Assembly (NCBI GenBank): GCA_945878975.1
Contig: CAMCUM010000009.1
Coordinates: 1-60,556 of the forward strand
Source of the DNA: Legionella genomosp. 1
Lineage (GTDB): Bacteria > Pseudomonadota > Gammaproteobacteria > Legionellales > Legionellaceae
DNA length: 60,556 bases
Reading direction: 5' to 3'
Part shown: piece by piece, positions 34,310 to 44,890 of the stretch
Numbering within the stretch: position 1 is the stretch's first letter
How the letters are laid out: each line of letters begins with the position of its first letter
Made by a program: the position numbers and the translations under genes
The notes under the pieces: generated by a model
The model's input: the letters and a program-made list of their open reading frames with translations, nothing else
Database searches by the model: none
Told to the model about the DNA's origin: nothing

Positions 34310-37300
34310 ATGCATCTATCTAAAAGTCAAAAAGATAAGTTATTACAATCTGCCAATCAAGTTTATTTTTCTTATTTGGCTCTAGATTTTTTTAAAAGCA
34401 AAACATTGCCTCTTCAGCGTATCAATCCAATGGATACAACCTCTCCTTCTGTGGAAGATGAGACATTATTGGGTTTTTCTAAACTCTGTCTGATTGGTAT
34501 GCGGCCAAAACAAGAAGAGATGGAAGACATCATCCATGTTGACGGTCACTCCTACACTTTAAACATAAGCCGCAGGGAAGGCACCCAGAATCGTTATGCG
34601 CTTACGTTGCATGCCCATCAGGATACTATCGATGTCACCAAGGTTCCCAATGACTATACTGATGCAGAAATAGGTCATATCTTAGCCGAAAAATCATTTT
34701 ATTTAGAGGTATTGCCTAATCGAGAAGTGGCAGTATCGGTAGCACTGAGTCATGAACATGTCATTGGTGGTGCACAAAAAATTGATTTGTATCGCACACA
34801 TTTGGTGACACTCAGTAATATTATCAATAAAATTTCTAAAGAAGACGATATTTCCAGTCTTTTGGTAGCTTTGGCAACGGGTTCTGGCAAAACTTATGTC
34901 CAAGCGCTGTTGTTTGCTACTTTGTCATTGTCTGAGTTTAATGCCGTGTTTGCATTACCCGATAAACTTATTGCCCAATTGAAGAAAGATTGGCAACGCA
35001 TTTTACCCGATGCGCTGATTGATCGGATTGTAACGTTGCGGGATCGTGATGCTGAGGGAGACATTACGCAAGCCGTGCACAATCTGCAAACCTCTCAAGG
35101 CAATAGTATCATTGCCTCCAGTAAATTATTGCTTGATAAACATTATGATAGTTTACTTGCTGTTTCGCCTGAGCATACTTGTTTGATTTTTGATGAACAA
35201 CATTTGTTGATGGCCAATGAACGCCGCAGGTTACGTTTGTTGATTTTGAATCAACAGTTTTTGTCCGTGTTTTTAACGGCAACTCCTAATGAGGAAACCT
35301 ATAAAATATCGGGTGCCAAACCAGTTGCGATCATGTCGAGCGGACAAAAACAGAAAGCTGGACAAGGTCAATTTCCAGTAACTCAGCCTATCCAATGCGA
35401 ATTTGTTGCTGATCTTCATCGCAAAAAAGTAGTGCGTTTTGGGAGCAGAGAATACGTACAAAAGCAGGCGGAAGGATTTATATTGCGGTTTGACGATGCT
35501 ATCCAAAAGGAATGCAGTTCCGCCATCCGCGCCGTATTTGATGAATTGCCCTATGTCGTCAAACGAAAAGAGAATGAGACAGATGTACGTTGGCGTCTTC
35601 AAGTGCCTATGGCATCTAAAGTGTTATGTATCATCGATGATAATGAATCTTTGGTGAATTGTTGTCATACTTTGCAAACGAATGACCATAATGTATACCA
35701 TAATGGCAATTTTGTGGGGCGGAGCAGCACATCGACCTTCTTTGGTATCCCTAATGTTGATCAGTCGACACTAGATACGCATAAATATAACAAACGCAGT
35801 CAGTATGTGGCGCAATTACTGGATGACGAGCATGATATTCTTAGGGAAATGCCGGGTAAGACAGTCAAGGAGCAATTAAAATCTAATATGTTTCATTATT
35901 TGGTGGAATATGTGCTGTCTGATCTGAGTGGGAAGAGCATGATTGAGCATAATCGTGCGCGTAAAGCATCGGCAGAGGGATTTAGAGATTCGATTGTCAG
36001 CCAATATCAAAGCAGAAATGAATCTTATTATTATCAGAAATTGATCAAAGAGATTGACGAAGAAGGTGCTCGGACTATCAGTCCGTTGCTGGAGGTGATC
36101 TCAAATTCATTAGGCACTTTCATCACTCGAAGTTCACCTAGGTTAACGGCATTCACAAATAATTGGTTTTTGGAAGATACCATGTCATATATGACGTATC
36201 CTCACAACTTCCAATATCAATTTGACGCCTACGCACGCCGTTATTTGGTGATGGGTCTCATGTCGGGTATGGAAGAGGCTGAAACACCCATAAAAGATTC
36301 TAAGCCATTTTTGGGTTTAATCGAAGACTGTTATCCTCTGACGGATCATGCTTCTGGTATACAGAGTTCTAGAGCTAAGCGGCGGCAACGGACCTCTATA
36401 GAACTGCTGGATGATCAAGCACTGGAATCAAGTTTTACTCCGAATTATCTCAATATCACAGAAGAAATAGCGGATGCTTATTTTAGACTGGGTTTTGTGG
36501 GAATGTATGTTTCGAATAAGAAAACCGAAGGGTTTAATGATCCTAATTTGCATACCATTATCAATGCTGCAGAGCATGCGCATGATGCCAATAATAGCCC
36601 AGTTAGTTTGATCCAAAGCATTGGTCGGGGACGCGGACTCGACGATACGATGGTGCCGCATTATTTTCATGGGCTAGGGCATAATCAAGCCAGCAGTTTT
36701 GATTTACAAGCCTTGGCCAAAGATGATTATTATCCAGAATTGTTTGTTGCGCAGAAGCGGTTTGAAGAAAAATATATTGCTGCGTTAGGTGAGCAGGTTG
36801 GCAAAGATATCATCTCTTGGTATCACCAGCATCAAGCTGGCGATGACAGCATCGATGCTGATCAATTAAAAAAGAAAGTCTTGTATTTGGTTGCGGATGC
36901 GTTACGACGTTTAAATATTCAATCAACTCATCGCATTCTTCTTTCGCGTGCAGCGCTTCCGCGTGTGATTGCCCATGCTATGGCAAAATTAGACAAAGAA
37001 ATTGATCATACCAAGCGTCCTTATCGATTGTCATTATTTGTCAGAGTCGTCGGTTCGATCATAAACTTTATTTGTGAATGCTATTTTACTATTTTAAAGT
37101 TCAAGCCTTGGATCGCGATGTTTTGGCATGCTTGGACTTTGGCACGGGGCCCTCAAAATGGAGAGGTTCAAGATGCCGCGGCATTGCGTGCCGCGCAGGC
37201 AGATGCGATTTATATGAAAATTCTTCGTCAAGCGCATTTTAAAGATTTGACCGCACAAGGCTTGATAGCCGGAGAATTTAAGGCTTGGCTCGAACGTAAA

Positions 37301-40225
37301 TCGAATGTGACCAAGACGCTAGTTGAGAAGTCGGCTCTTTTTTACCTCAAACCCGAGATCAAGACACAAGTAGAAGAACATTTGCGGACCACGGTTTATC
37401 CCATATTTGAAAAAATGGTGAGGCCAGAAAAGGCCGCGCGCGTACGTGAAAAACTCCAACAGTTTCATGGTCTACTGTTTTTTTTACAGACGCATGCGGA
37501 GACAATCCAATCGTTACAAAACGACCGTAGTGATGAAGAATTTTCTGCAGTGATGTTACCTTTGTTTCATAAAATTCCGGGGCTAGAAGGGCTGAAAGAA
37601 AGCGATATCGTGAATTACCCACGCCGGGTTGCGGAGCATCAAGCTTGGGTCGCGCAACCGCTTTTCACACTCACTGCAAATACGCCTGAGCTGAAAGAGA
37701 GAGCTATTACGGCACTCACTGAGTTTTTGACTGACGATTTGCAAAATTATATATCTGCGTTTGTGACTTACCCAGATAAACAGAGGATGATGCGAGGTTT
37801 ACAGCAAGATCCAGAGCGTGTGCGTGCTTTTGCCACCCAGTATATAGATGGGGCAATAGCGCATCCTGATGTTGTGCAAGATTTTGATCAGATCTTTGCA
37901 GACTTTCAAACGTTTTTTGGTTTTACTGACATCAAGCTGTTACTGGAAAAATCAACCCAAATCCGAACTGATTTGGAAGCTTATCAACTGATAACTATTG
38001 CAGATATGATGCGACGTAAATTACTGCCTTGTATGGTTAATCTTTACCCGCATCAGGCGCGTGCTAGGCTATTAGCGGAAGTAACGCAGGACAAGTTTGA
38101 GTCTTTGCTGCATACACACAAATCGGTTATTCAAGACCTCATTGCACAGAATGATCCGCAGAAATTGGCGGCTTTCTTTTTTAACTCTCTGTGTACAAAC
38201 GTTCCACAGCAAATTGATCTTGAACAAGAAAAACTCAGAGCGCAGACCTTTTTTGCTGCTCAAATGCAAGGATTTTCGGCAGTAAACAACGGTATACGCT
38301 ATGCTGTAGATTACGTCTCGAGAAAAACGACTGGATCAGATGTTGGTTTGATGAGTGGTCGCATTCAAACATTATTGTTATCAGAAGAGTGTGCTCAAAG
38401 TCTTTCATCCTTGTTGCCATTTCATCATTGGCAAGTGCTGCAACAACGGTTTAAAGCTGAGCCAAATAACTTAAAAAAATTGGCAGCAAAATTAGTGCCT
38501 TATATTGACCATTCTTCAGATTTGAGTGCTGAGATTTTATTGCAAGAAATCAATGGTGCATTTGGTTCGCAGCTACAAATGACGCAGGTTTATGCTGCAC
38601 AGGTGGGTGAAGAGATTCGACCTTTGGTGAATGCTGAGAAGGTTGTTTGCACGACGCCAGCACAAACGGCTCGTCTAGCAACCATTGTACGTGCATCTTG
38701 CTTACCGTTGTTAGCCACCTATCTGGCTACGGATACCCAGAAAGAGCAATTTTTAGCACAGGCCTATGACGACCAAACATTATGCACCTTTTTTATAGAA
38801 CATTTTGCGGAATTTAATGCGTTGGGCAAAATGGATGTAGAAAGCCAAAAACAAGCTGCCTTATCATTTATCCAGGAATTATATCCCGATTTTGCAAATA
38901 GACAGGATATCGTTGATCCCAAACTAGTTGCTGAAGAACAATCTAAAAAATGTAAAAGCAAGTTAACCAGTAAAATCAAAGTAGCGTTTATGATGTCTGG
39001 TGTCTGCAAAGAGAAGTTGGTTGATTTATTCAATGCGGAGGATGCGCAAGTATTACAAGCGAATTTATCTATCAAAGATCAGGCTGAACTGATTGCGGCT
39101 TCGTTTGAGAGCGACAGCATGGATTTGGATCCAGTACGCGCAGCAGTACCAGATTTGAAGGATATTGAATTTTTGCATATCAGACTCGAAAACTTAAAGA
39201 CAGATTTAGAGGAAACGCTGAAACTGGGTCTAGCAGCTTTTGATAATGATAAACTTGCAGATACTTTCACCGCACAGATTCAGCCTATTTTCGATCATGC
39301 TCAATTTCGGAAACTTCTCAATTTGTATATGGGTTCTTTGAAAGAGCAGGAACTGCAAGTCATTTTTGAAGCATGCGGTAAAGAGAATGCGCCAGAGATG
39401 GCCAAGCGTTTGTTCCATTTCAAGACGGTGATCAATAGAAGAGATTTTGTTGGGTTTAAGCAGGCGTTTGTGCAATACCCAGGAGATGCTGCTTATGATT
39501 TCGAGCGGTCTCCACTTAAACTCGTATTGGAAGATTTTGAGAGTTTAGCAGGTGAGGTGGTCAATTGTCATTGCTACTACCAACAACATGACTCCAAAGG
39601 GTTGCAAACCTCCGAGATCAAACCTGGTTTATATACATTGATGTCAGATACTTTGAAAGACATTCGGATCCCTGCAGACCCGAGTTTTATAAGTCATTTT
39701 TCGCGTAAAATATTTTTTATTCAGGGGGTCCGTAATGGCTTGCCCCTAGCTGGGCAAGTGTACGCTGATTCGCATAGCAATACGATCAAGAACTTGCAGC
39801 TTATCAACAGCAATTTATTGCGGCCTTTATGGTGGTCAGTTAATACCTTTCAATTTGTTTATGGCATCTTAGAAGGTGCTAAGACCTTGTTCTTTTACCT
39901 CAAAGATTGGTTATATAAACTTTTAGATAAGATAAAAACCGGACTGCGTCAGGCATTTGCCTTGGCCACGCCACAAGTGACGCCTAGGCAAGGGATCAAT
40001 GTTGATTTTACCGAAAGTGCATTTGCAACGGCAAAAGTCATCAATGCTTTGCAACCTTTGACCAGAGATCAGGTAGCAGAACGTCACTGTCCCAAGGATG
40101 TGATCACACACGTTGAACAAGAAATCTCGCAGTTACCAGGTCATAGATTACGCTTGTTCCAGACTCGACTTGCCCGTGGTGAAGAAGATTGGGAAGAAAA
40201 TATGTTGCACAGAAATTATCTGTAG
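34310..40225 (+). CDS. Giant SF2-helicase-like protein, 1971 aa, possible effector
   Basis: An N-terminal superfamily-2 ATPase is recognisable: Walker A ATGSGKT at 189-195, motif Ia FALPDKLIAQL at 214-224, motif II DEQH at 295-298, motif III TATP at 323-326 and a motif VI-like QSIGRGRGLDD near 768-778. The distance of over 400 residues between motifs III and VI is unusual and implies an insertion. The remaining ~1200 residues are helical with no known domain. Hydrophobic stretches lie near 905-945 (SIINFICECYFTILKF) and 1840-1880 (WWSVNTFQFVYGILEGAK). No signal peptide is present. Its size and membrane-like parts suit a host-directed effector, but a defence or DNA-repair role is possible. Confidence 0.8.
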   Translation: MHLSKSQKDKLLQSANQVYFSYLALDFFKSKTLPLQRINPMDTTSPSVEDETLLGFSKLCLIGMRPKQEEMEDIIHVDGHSYTLNISRREGTQNRYALTLHAHQDTIDVTKVPNDYTDAEIGHILAEKSFYLEVLPNREVAVSVALSHEHVIGGAQKIDLYRTHLVTLSNIINKISKEDDISSLLVALATGSGKTYVQALLFATLSLSEFNAVFALPDKLIAQLKKDWQRILPDALIDRIVTLRDRDAEGDITQAVHNLQTSQGNSIIASSKLLLDKHYDSLLAVSPEHTCLIFDEQHLLMANERRRLRLLILNQQFLSVFLTATPNEETYKISGAKPVAIMSSGQKQKAGQGQFPVTQPIQCEFVADLHRKKVVRFGSREYVQKQAEGFILRFDDAIQKECSSAIRAVFDELPYVVKRKENETDVRWRLQVPMASKVLCIIDDNESLVNCCHTLQTNDHNVYHNGNFVGRSSTSTFFGIPNVDQSTLDTHKYNKRSQYVAQLLDDEHDILREMPGKTVKEQLKSNMFHYLVEYVLSDLSGKSMIEHNRARKASAEGFRDSIVSQYQSRNESYYYQKLIKEIDEEGARTISPLLEVISNSLGTFITRSSPRLTAFTNNWFLEDTMSYMTYPHNFQYQFDAYARRYLVMGLMSGMEEAETPIKDSKPFLGLIEDCYPLTDHASGIQSSRAKRRQRTSIELLDDQALESSFTPNYLNITEEIADAYFRLGFVGMYVSNKKTEGFNDPNLHTIINAAEHAHDANNSPVSLIQSIGRGRGLDDTMVPHYFHGLGHNQASSFDLQALAKDDYYPELFVAQKRFEEKYIAALGEQVGKDIISWYHQHQAGDDSIDADQLKKKVLYLVADALRRLNIQSTHRILLSRAALPRVIAHAMAKLDKEIDHTKRPYRLSLFVRVVGSIINFICECYFTILKFKPWIAMFWHAWTLARGPQNGEVQDAAALRAAQADAIYMKILRQAHFKDLTAQGLIAGEFKAWLERKSNVTKTLVEKSALFYLKPEIKTQVEEHLRTTVYPIFEKMVRPEKAARVREKLQQFHGLLFFLQTHAETIQSLQNDRSDEEFSAVMLPLFHKIPGLEGLKESDIVNYPRRVAEHQAWVAQPLFTLTANTPELKERAITALTEFLTDDLQNYISAFVTYPDKQRMMRGLQQDPERVRAFATQYIDGAIAHPDVVQDFDQIFADFQTFFGFTDIKLLLEKSTQIRTDLEAYQLITIADMMRRKLLPCMVNLYPHQARARLLAEVTQDKFESLLHTHKSVIQDLIAQNDPQKLAAFFFNSLCTNVPQQIDLEQEKLRAQTFFAAQMQGFSAVNNGIRYAVDYVSRKTTGSDVGLMSGRIQTLLLSEECAQSLSSLLPFHHWQVLQQRFKAEPNNLKKLAAKLVPYIDHSSDLSAEILLQEINGAFGSQLQMTQVYAAQVGEEIRPLVNAEKVVCTTPAQTARLATIVRASCLPLLATYLATDTQKEQFLAQAYDDQTLCTFFIEHFAEFNALGKMDVESQKQAALSFIQELYPDFANRQDIVDPKLVAEEQSKKCKSKLTSKIKVAFMMSGVCKEKLVDLFNAEDAQVLQANLSIKDQAELIAASFESDSMDLDPVRAAVPDLKDIEFLHIRLENLKTDLEETLKLGLAAFDNDKLADTFTAQIQPIFDHAQFRKLLNLYMGSLKEQELQVIFEACGKENAPEMAKRLFHFKTVINRRDFVGFKQAFVQYPGDAAYDFERSPLKLVLEDFESLAGEVVNCHCYYQQHDSKGLQTSEIKPGLYTLMSDTLKDIRIPADPSFISHFSRKIFFIQGVRNGLPLAGQVYADSHSNTIKNLQLINSNLLRPLWWSVNTFQFVYGILEGAKTLFFYLKDWLYKLLDKIKTGLRQAFALATPQVTPRQGINVDFTESAFATAKVINALQPLTRDQVAERHCPKDVITHVEQEISQLPGHRLRLFQTRLARGEEDWEENMLHRNYL

Positions 40226-40314
40226 CCATGTTGATACGCAGTGTAATCAATAAATTGGGTTGGGGATTTTTTTAAATCCCGAGCTGCGCTGCGCTTCACC
40301 CGGCTACGAAGTTT

Positions 40315-41154
40315 CTATAACTCTGTTTTATGTGTTTTTTCTATCCATTGATGCAATAATTTGTTTAGATTCTTCCCGCCCTCCGCAGCTACTTTTAAAA
40401 CCTCAAGATGATCATGGGCCGTAGTGTTCAATCCTGTTGCGAAATTTGTAATAGTTGAGATGACCGCTATTTTCATGCCACAATGTTGCGCGACCAACAC
40501 TTCTGGGACGGTTGACATGCCGACTACGTCAGCACCTAGTTGCCGAAAAGCTCTGATCTCTGCAGCGGTTTCAAAATTCGGTCCTAGTACCGCACAGTAA
40601 ACGCCATGGTGCAATGTGATCTCTAATTCCTGAGCTGTGTTAGAAAACTGTTCTCTTATTTCTAAATTGTAGGCGGTATCCATCTGAAAAAAACGGGGTC
40701 CAAACGCATCGTCATTGGGACCAATCAAAGGATTGCAACCTTGAAAATTAATATGATCCGTAATGAGCATCAGTTCACCGGGTTTGGCATCTACATTGAG
40801 AGAGCCGACCGCATTGGTGGCGATAAAATACTCGCAGCCGAGGCGTTGTAACGTACGAACATAGGTTTTGACGGTTTCTGAATGGTTGCCTTCATAATAA
40901 TGTGCGCGTCCTTGTAAGCAGACCACATCTACGCCCGCGCAAGTTCCTAGGACTAAATTACCCGCGTGACCATGTACGGAGGTTTCTGGAAATCCTGGCA
41001 AATTTCTATAAGGGATGACAACGACTCGTTCAAGATTCTCGACAAATCCTCCTAAGCCAGATCCTAAAACGATACCAATTTGAGGCTTATAATCAGGATA
41101 TTGTGTGGTGATCAGAGCGGCAGCTTGATCAGGCGCATGTGAAACAGATGACAT
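40315..41154 (-). CDS. Purine nucleoside phosphorylase (trimeric type)
   Basis: A 279-residue enzyme that splits purine nucleosides with phosphate for salvage. GIVLGSGLGGFVENL is the phosphate loop; GFPETSVHGHAGNLVLG, GRAHYYEGN, FIATNAVGSLN and GPNFETAAEIRAFRQLGADV VGMSTVPE (read as one motif with a break) match the trimeric PNP/XapA family, with the base-binding Glu and Asn present. Length fits. A sigma-70 promoter lies upstream at 41187-41215. Specificity (guanosine, inosine or xanthosine) cannot be told. Confidence 0.93.
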   Translation of the reverse strand: MSSVSHAPDQAAALITTQYPDYKPQIGIVLGSGLGGFVENLERVVVIPYRNLPGFPETSVHGHAGNLVLGTCAGVDVVCLQGRAHYYEGNHSETVKTYVRTLQRLGCEYFIATNAVGSLNVDAKPGELMLITDHINFQGCNPLIGPNDDAFGPRFFQMDTAYNLEIREQFSNTAQELEITLHHGVYCAVLGPNFETAAEIRAFRQLGADVVGMSTVPEVLVAQHCGMKIAVISTITNFATGLNTTAHDHLEVLKVAAEGGKNLNKLLHQWIEKTHKTEL

Positions 41155-41186
41155 AATTTATGATTCATAAATGGGGAATAATCCGA

Positions 41187-41215
41187 ACTATACTGGGAAA
41201 TGTTCTGGTTTTCAA
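41187..41215 (-). promoter_or_regulatory. Sigma-70 promoter for the PNP gene
   Basis: On the minus strand TTGAAA (41210-41215) is followed after exactly 17 nt by TATAGT (41187-41192), 32 nt before the ATG at 41154. Both hexamers are close to consensus. A TATAAT at 41216-41221 on the plus strand could be a -10 box for korA but has no good -35. Confidence 0.65.
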
Positions 41216-41325
41216 TATAATGCTGTCATTGCGTATGTTATGAGACGCTGTCAAAAATGGTACTGTAATAGATTTTTTAGTCTATATTGAAAAGAAGTAA
41301 CTAAGTTTCCAGGAAATCAAATACA

Positions 41326-43137
41326 ATGTCTAACGATGACAGCATTGTGATACGCATTGCAGGGGACTCTGGAGATGGGGTGCAATTGGTCGGAGAGCAA
41401 TTGACGATCACAGCTGCTTTGCAAGGACGAGAAGTACAGACTATGCCAGATTTTCCTGCTGAAATTCGTGCCCCAGCGGGTACGGTAGGAGGCGTGTCCG
41501 GATTTCAGTTGGCCATGGCTGATCAGGCGATTTTTACCGCCGGGGAAACTTTAGATGTCCTGGTGGCGATGAATCCTGCTGCATTGAAAAAATCACTGCA
41601 ATATTTAAATCAAGATGGTATTTTGATTTTAAACGCAGATAGTTTAGAAGATAAAGATTGGGAAAAAGCAGGGTATGATCCTTTGCAATTTGCTGAACAT
41701 CAATCGTTGTACCAGGTTTTATCCATTCCCATTATTCAACTGACGCTCCAAGCAACAGAAGGCTTGGATTTGTCGCAAACGGATGCGAAAAAAGCTAAAA
41801 ACTGTTATGTATTGGGATTGGTATTATGGTTATTTGACTTGCCTACCCATGACTGCCAACAATTTTTTCTAAAAAAATTCAAACAGCAACCTCTATTACA
41901 ACAAGCAAATGAACGTGCTTTGTTGGCAGGTTATAATTATGCAATGACATTGGAATTGAGCAAGCGTCCGAGGGCTTTAGGTCAGATCAGCCGAGCACCT
42001 GGTGATTATCGGCATATCACTGGTGTAGAAGCTGTGACCCTGGGGATCGCGACGGTTGCCGTGAGTACCCAATTAACCACTTTGGTAGCCGGCTATCCGA
42101 TTACCCCATCTTCGTCAGTGTTACAAGAATGCGCTAAATTTTCAGATTATGGTGTGCATCTATTTCAAGCGGAAGATGAGATTTCAGCCATTTGTGCTTG
42201 TTTGGGTGCGGCGTTTGCCGGATCCTTGGCTTTGACTGCGACCTCGGGGCCGGGTTTGGATTTGAAAAGTGAAAGCTTAGGTTTGGCTGTGATCTCTGAA
42301 TTACCTTTGGTCGTTTTAGATGTGCAACGTGCTGGGGCGTCAACTGGATTGCCGACCAAAACCGGACAATCTGATTTGAATCAAGCATTATTTGGACGTC
42401 ATGGAGAGGCACCGATTCCTGTGTTGGCCCCCCAAACACCGGCTGATTGTTTTACCATGATCATCGAGGCATTTCGGATTGCCATTCAATTTATGACGCC
42501 TGTGATCGTATTAATGGATGCTTATCTTGCGAGTGCTGCTGAGTCTTGGCGTTTGCCAGATGTTGCAAATATCAATATGCCAAAGGTAGACTTTAATCGC
42601 TTTCCACATCCGTTTACGCGTGACGAGCATTTGAGTCGTAGTTGGAATATACCTGGTTCTGCAGGTTTTATGCATCATTTGGGTGGTTTGGAAAAACATG
42701 GTGAAGAAGGTCATGTCAGCTATGATGCTCAAAATCATCAACAGATGGTTCGTTTACGTTCGCAGAAAATTGCCGGTATCGCCAAAACCTACCCAGCTCT
42801 GAACTTAGAAGGGGAACGCGATGCAGATATTTTGCTGATTGGCTGGGGCAGTACGTATGGAAGTTTGAAATCAGTTCAAATGTTGTGTGAAGAAGCAGGT
42901 ATAGCGATAGCTTTATTACAGTTACGCTACTTGAGTCCTTTGCCTGATGACTTAGGTGGTATTCTCGAAAAATTTCAATATGTGTATTTGGCAGAATTGA
43001 ATTCTGGGCAATTATGCCAGATTCTTCGCGCGCATTATTTAAAGGATATTCAAGCGATTACACAGTGTAATGGCCTCCCATTTTCAACCCAGTCTTTGTT
43101 TCAGCAGATCAAGGATAAAGCTCATGCCAGACAATAA
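41326..43137 (+). CDS. korA: 2-oxoacid:acceptor oxidoreductase, fused gamma-alpha subunit (KorA)
   Basis: A 603-residue subunit with the gamma domain first (IRIAGDSGDGVQLVGEQLTI; PDFPAEIRAPAGTVGGVSGF) and the alpha domain from about residue 210 (VEAVTLGIATVAVSTQLTTL; GYPITPSSSVLQE; FQAEDEISAICACLGAAFAG; TSGPGLDLKSE). With KorB it oxidises 2-oxoglutarate, or a related 2-oxoacid, to the CoA ester and reduces ferredoxin. The fused gamma-alpha form matches KorA enzymes of aerobes. It overlaps korB by 14 bp. Confidence 0.93.
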   Translation: MSNDDSIVIRIAGDSGDGVQLVGEQLTITAALQGREVQTMPDFPAEIRAPAGTVGGVSGFQLAMADQAIFTAGETLDVLVAMNPAALKKSLQYLNQDGILILNADSLEDKDWEKAGYDPLQFAEHQSLYQVLSIPIIQLTLQATEGLDLSQTDAKKAKNCYVLGLVLWLFDLPTHDCQQFFLKKFKQQPLLQQANERALLAGYNYAMTLELSKRPRALGQISRAPGDYRHITGVEAVTLGIATVAVSTQLTTLVAGYPITPSSSVLQECAKFSDYGVHLFQAEDEISAICACLGAAFAGSLALTATSGPGLDLKSESLGLAVISELPLVVLDVQRAGASTGLPTKTGQSDLNQALFGRHGEAPIPVLAPQTPADCFTMIIEAFRIAIQFMTPVIVLMDAYLASAAESWRLPDVANINMPKVDFNRFPHPFTRDEHLSRSWNIPGSAGFMHHLGGLEKHGEEGHVSYDAQNHQQMVRLRSQKIAGIAKTYPALNLEGERDADILLIGWGSTYGSLKSVQMLCEEAGIAIALLQLRYLSPLPDDLGGILEKFQYVYLAELNSGQLCQILRAHYLKDIQAITQCNGLPFSTQSLFQQIKDKAHARQ

Positions 43138-44101
43138 ATATACCAAGGATGATTTTACCTCTAACAATGAAGTACGTTGGTGCCCTGGTTGTGGAGACTA
43201 TGCTATTTTGGCAGCTTTACAACGTACGCTGCCAGAACTCGGGTTACCGCCAGAACAACATGTTTTTGTCTCTGGTATTGGTTGTGCGGGCCGCTTGCCA
43301 TACTATATGAATACCTATGGCTATCATACGATACATGGGCGGGCACTCGCAGTTGCCACTGGCATCAAAGCCTTTCGTGAAGATTTGACGGTGTGGGTTA
43401 TCACTGGAGATGGCGATGCCCTCAGTATTGGTGGTAATCATTTATTGCATTGCCTACGCCGCAATGTGAATGTGAAGATATTGTTGGTCAATAATCAAAT
43501 CTATGGCTTGACCAAAGGACAATTTTCGCCTACCTCACATTTGGGACAAGTGACTAAAACGTCTCCTACTGGGGTAACAGTCCCTCCTATTAATCCGTTG
43601 GCTTTGGCTTTGGCGGCTGGTGCAAGTTTTGTGGCCAAAGCAGTCGATAAGGACCCCAAGCATTTGGGTGCTTTGTTAAAAAAAGCGCACGCCCATCAAG
43701 GTTGTGCTTTGATTGAAATTAATCAAGATTGTCATATCTTCAATCCAGGCGTGTTTGATGATTTCTCATTAAAAGCGCACCGTGCCAAGCGTACGATTAG
43801 CTTGCAAGATGGTGAACCATTGCTGTATGGAGAGGACAAAGAACAGGGATTATTATGGCATGGCGAAGATTTCGAAATCACGACGAGCGATAAAGCCCAA
43901 GCGTACCTTCATAACGTGACGAATTACAATCATGCGATACACTTAGCAAATTTGGATATACAAAAATTTCCAGTTCCGTTGGGTGTTTATTATCGTCAAG
44001 AACGTCCTATTTTCAATTTGGCCGCCCCTCACACGAAGACAGTAGCTGATCTGCCCGCGTTATATAGAGCCAAGCATACCTGGCAAATCAAACCAGTGTA
44101 A
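43124..44101 (+). CDS. korB: 2-oxoacid:acceptor oxidoreductase beta subunit (KorB)
   Basis: A 325-residue thiamine diphosphate-binding subunit. VRWCPGCGDYAILAALQ at the start carries the family CPGCG motif, VFVSGIGCAGRLPYYMNTYG the next, and the ThDP site is WVITGDGDALSIGGNHL with LLVNNQIYGLTKGQFSPTS. ATG 43124 is inside the end of korA, giving translational coupling; the frame is open from 43070. It works with KorA. Confidence 0.93.
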   Translation: MPDNKYTKDDFTSNNEVRWCPGCGDYAILAALQRTLPELGLPPEQHVFVSGIGCAGRLPYYMNTYGYHTIHGRALAVATGIKAFREDLTVWVITGDGDALSIGGNHLLHCLRRNVNVKILLVNNQIYGLTKGQFSPTSHLGQVTKTSPTGVTVPPINPLALALAAGASFVAKAVDKDPKHLGALLKKAHAHQGCALIEINQDCHIFNPGVFDDFSLKAHRAKRTISLQDGEPLLYGEDKEQGLLWHGEDFEITTSDKAQAYLHNVTNYNHAIHLANLDIQKFPVPLGVYYRQERPIFNLAAPHTKTVADLPALYRAKHTWQIKPV

Positions 44102-44251
44102 ACGAATCTAACCTTGAGATTTTTTTGTTAGCAAAACCGTCTTTGCGAGCATCGCGAAGCAATTCAACGTACAGTGTTTTGAGCTCTGGATCAACTATGT
44201 CTCAGCGATTTTTTCTCGACTGAGCCGTTTTTATAATTTGGTATAAAAATC

Positions 44252-44379
44252 CGTCATTGCGAGCGTCAGCGAAGCAACCCAGATCGATGCTTCGTTGAAT
44301 AGCTGTACTGGGTTGCTTCACTACGTTCGCAATGACGACAAATTTAGTTCCTTTTTAAAAATGGCCAAACTCGAGTTTT
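44252..44379 (-). repeat. Palindromic repeat A, copy 2 (inverted)
   Basis: Reverse complement of 33891-34016 with scattered changes: arms at 44252-44282 (CGTCATTGCGAGCGTCAGCG...) and 44308-44337, plus the flanking AACTAAATTTGT part to 44379. A further half-site lies at 44143-44171 (CGTCTTTGCGAGCATCGCGA...) and another at 45066-45091. The gap 44102-44398 holds nothing else. Confidence 0.8.
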
Positions 44380-44398
44380 TTAAATCATTTTTTATTGG

Positions 44399-44890
44399 CT
44401 AAATGTTTGACAAAGTCGCTGATTCAAAGTCTCTAACTCTAGCATTCGCAATAACAATAATTGTACGCATCAGGGCAGTTAATGCTACTATCTTCTTCTT
44501 GCCGGTTTCAACTAACCGATTATAAAAACTTTTTAACCAAGAGTCAGTGCGTGGGGCTTTAGATCTATTTTTTTCTGCAACAAGCGTCGATTTTAAATCA
44601 CCACAGCGTTGCACTAGCTCATATAACTCAAGTGCTTGTTTTGATTGGGGTTTAAAAGACGCTAATCGTTCACTATTTCATATCCATATAATGCCAGAGC
44701 CTTACTATCCAATGGATCTTTTTTTGCTCCGTTGCCAAATGAACGAATGAAGTTTTTTACCTTAATTTTTTAGAAAATACCCGATTCCTTTAGGATTGTT
44801 TTCATATTCTTTAACTTTTTTACTTCCATATACCGATACAACAAAGCTCAGTTTACCAATATCAATTCCTATAAAATTCCATTTCAGCGT
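44399..44890 (-). pseudogene. IS110-family transposase remnant
   Basis: Pieces of one transposase appear in order on the minus strand. WNFIGIDIGKLSFVVSVYGS is the DEDD N-terminus with first Asp and ends in a stop. FGNGAKKDPLDSKALALYGY follows in another frame, then ALELYELVQRCGDLKSTLVA with EKNR. After a large deletion comes the C-terminus LVETGKKKIVALTALMRTII. Most of the catalytic core and transposase_20 domain is missing. It is inactive. It sits directly beside repeat A copy 2. Confidence 0.8.

Noticed and set aside
40263-40280. Hairpin GGGATTT-TTTT-AAATCCC as terminator of the giant gene
   Set aside because: Only a 7-bp stem without a following T tract; too weak to list as a feature.
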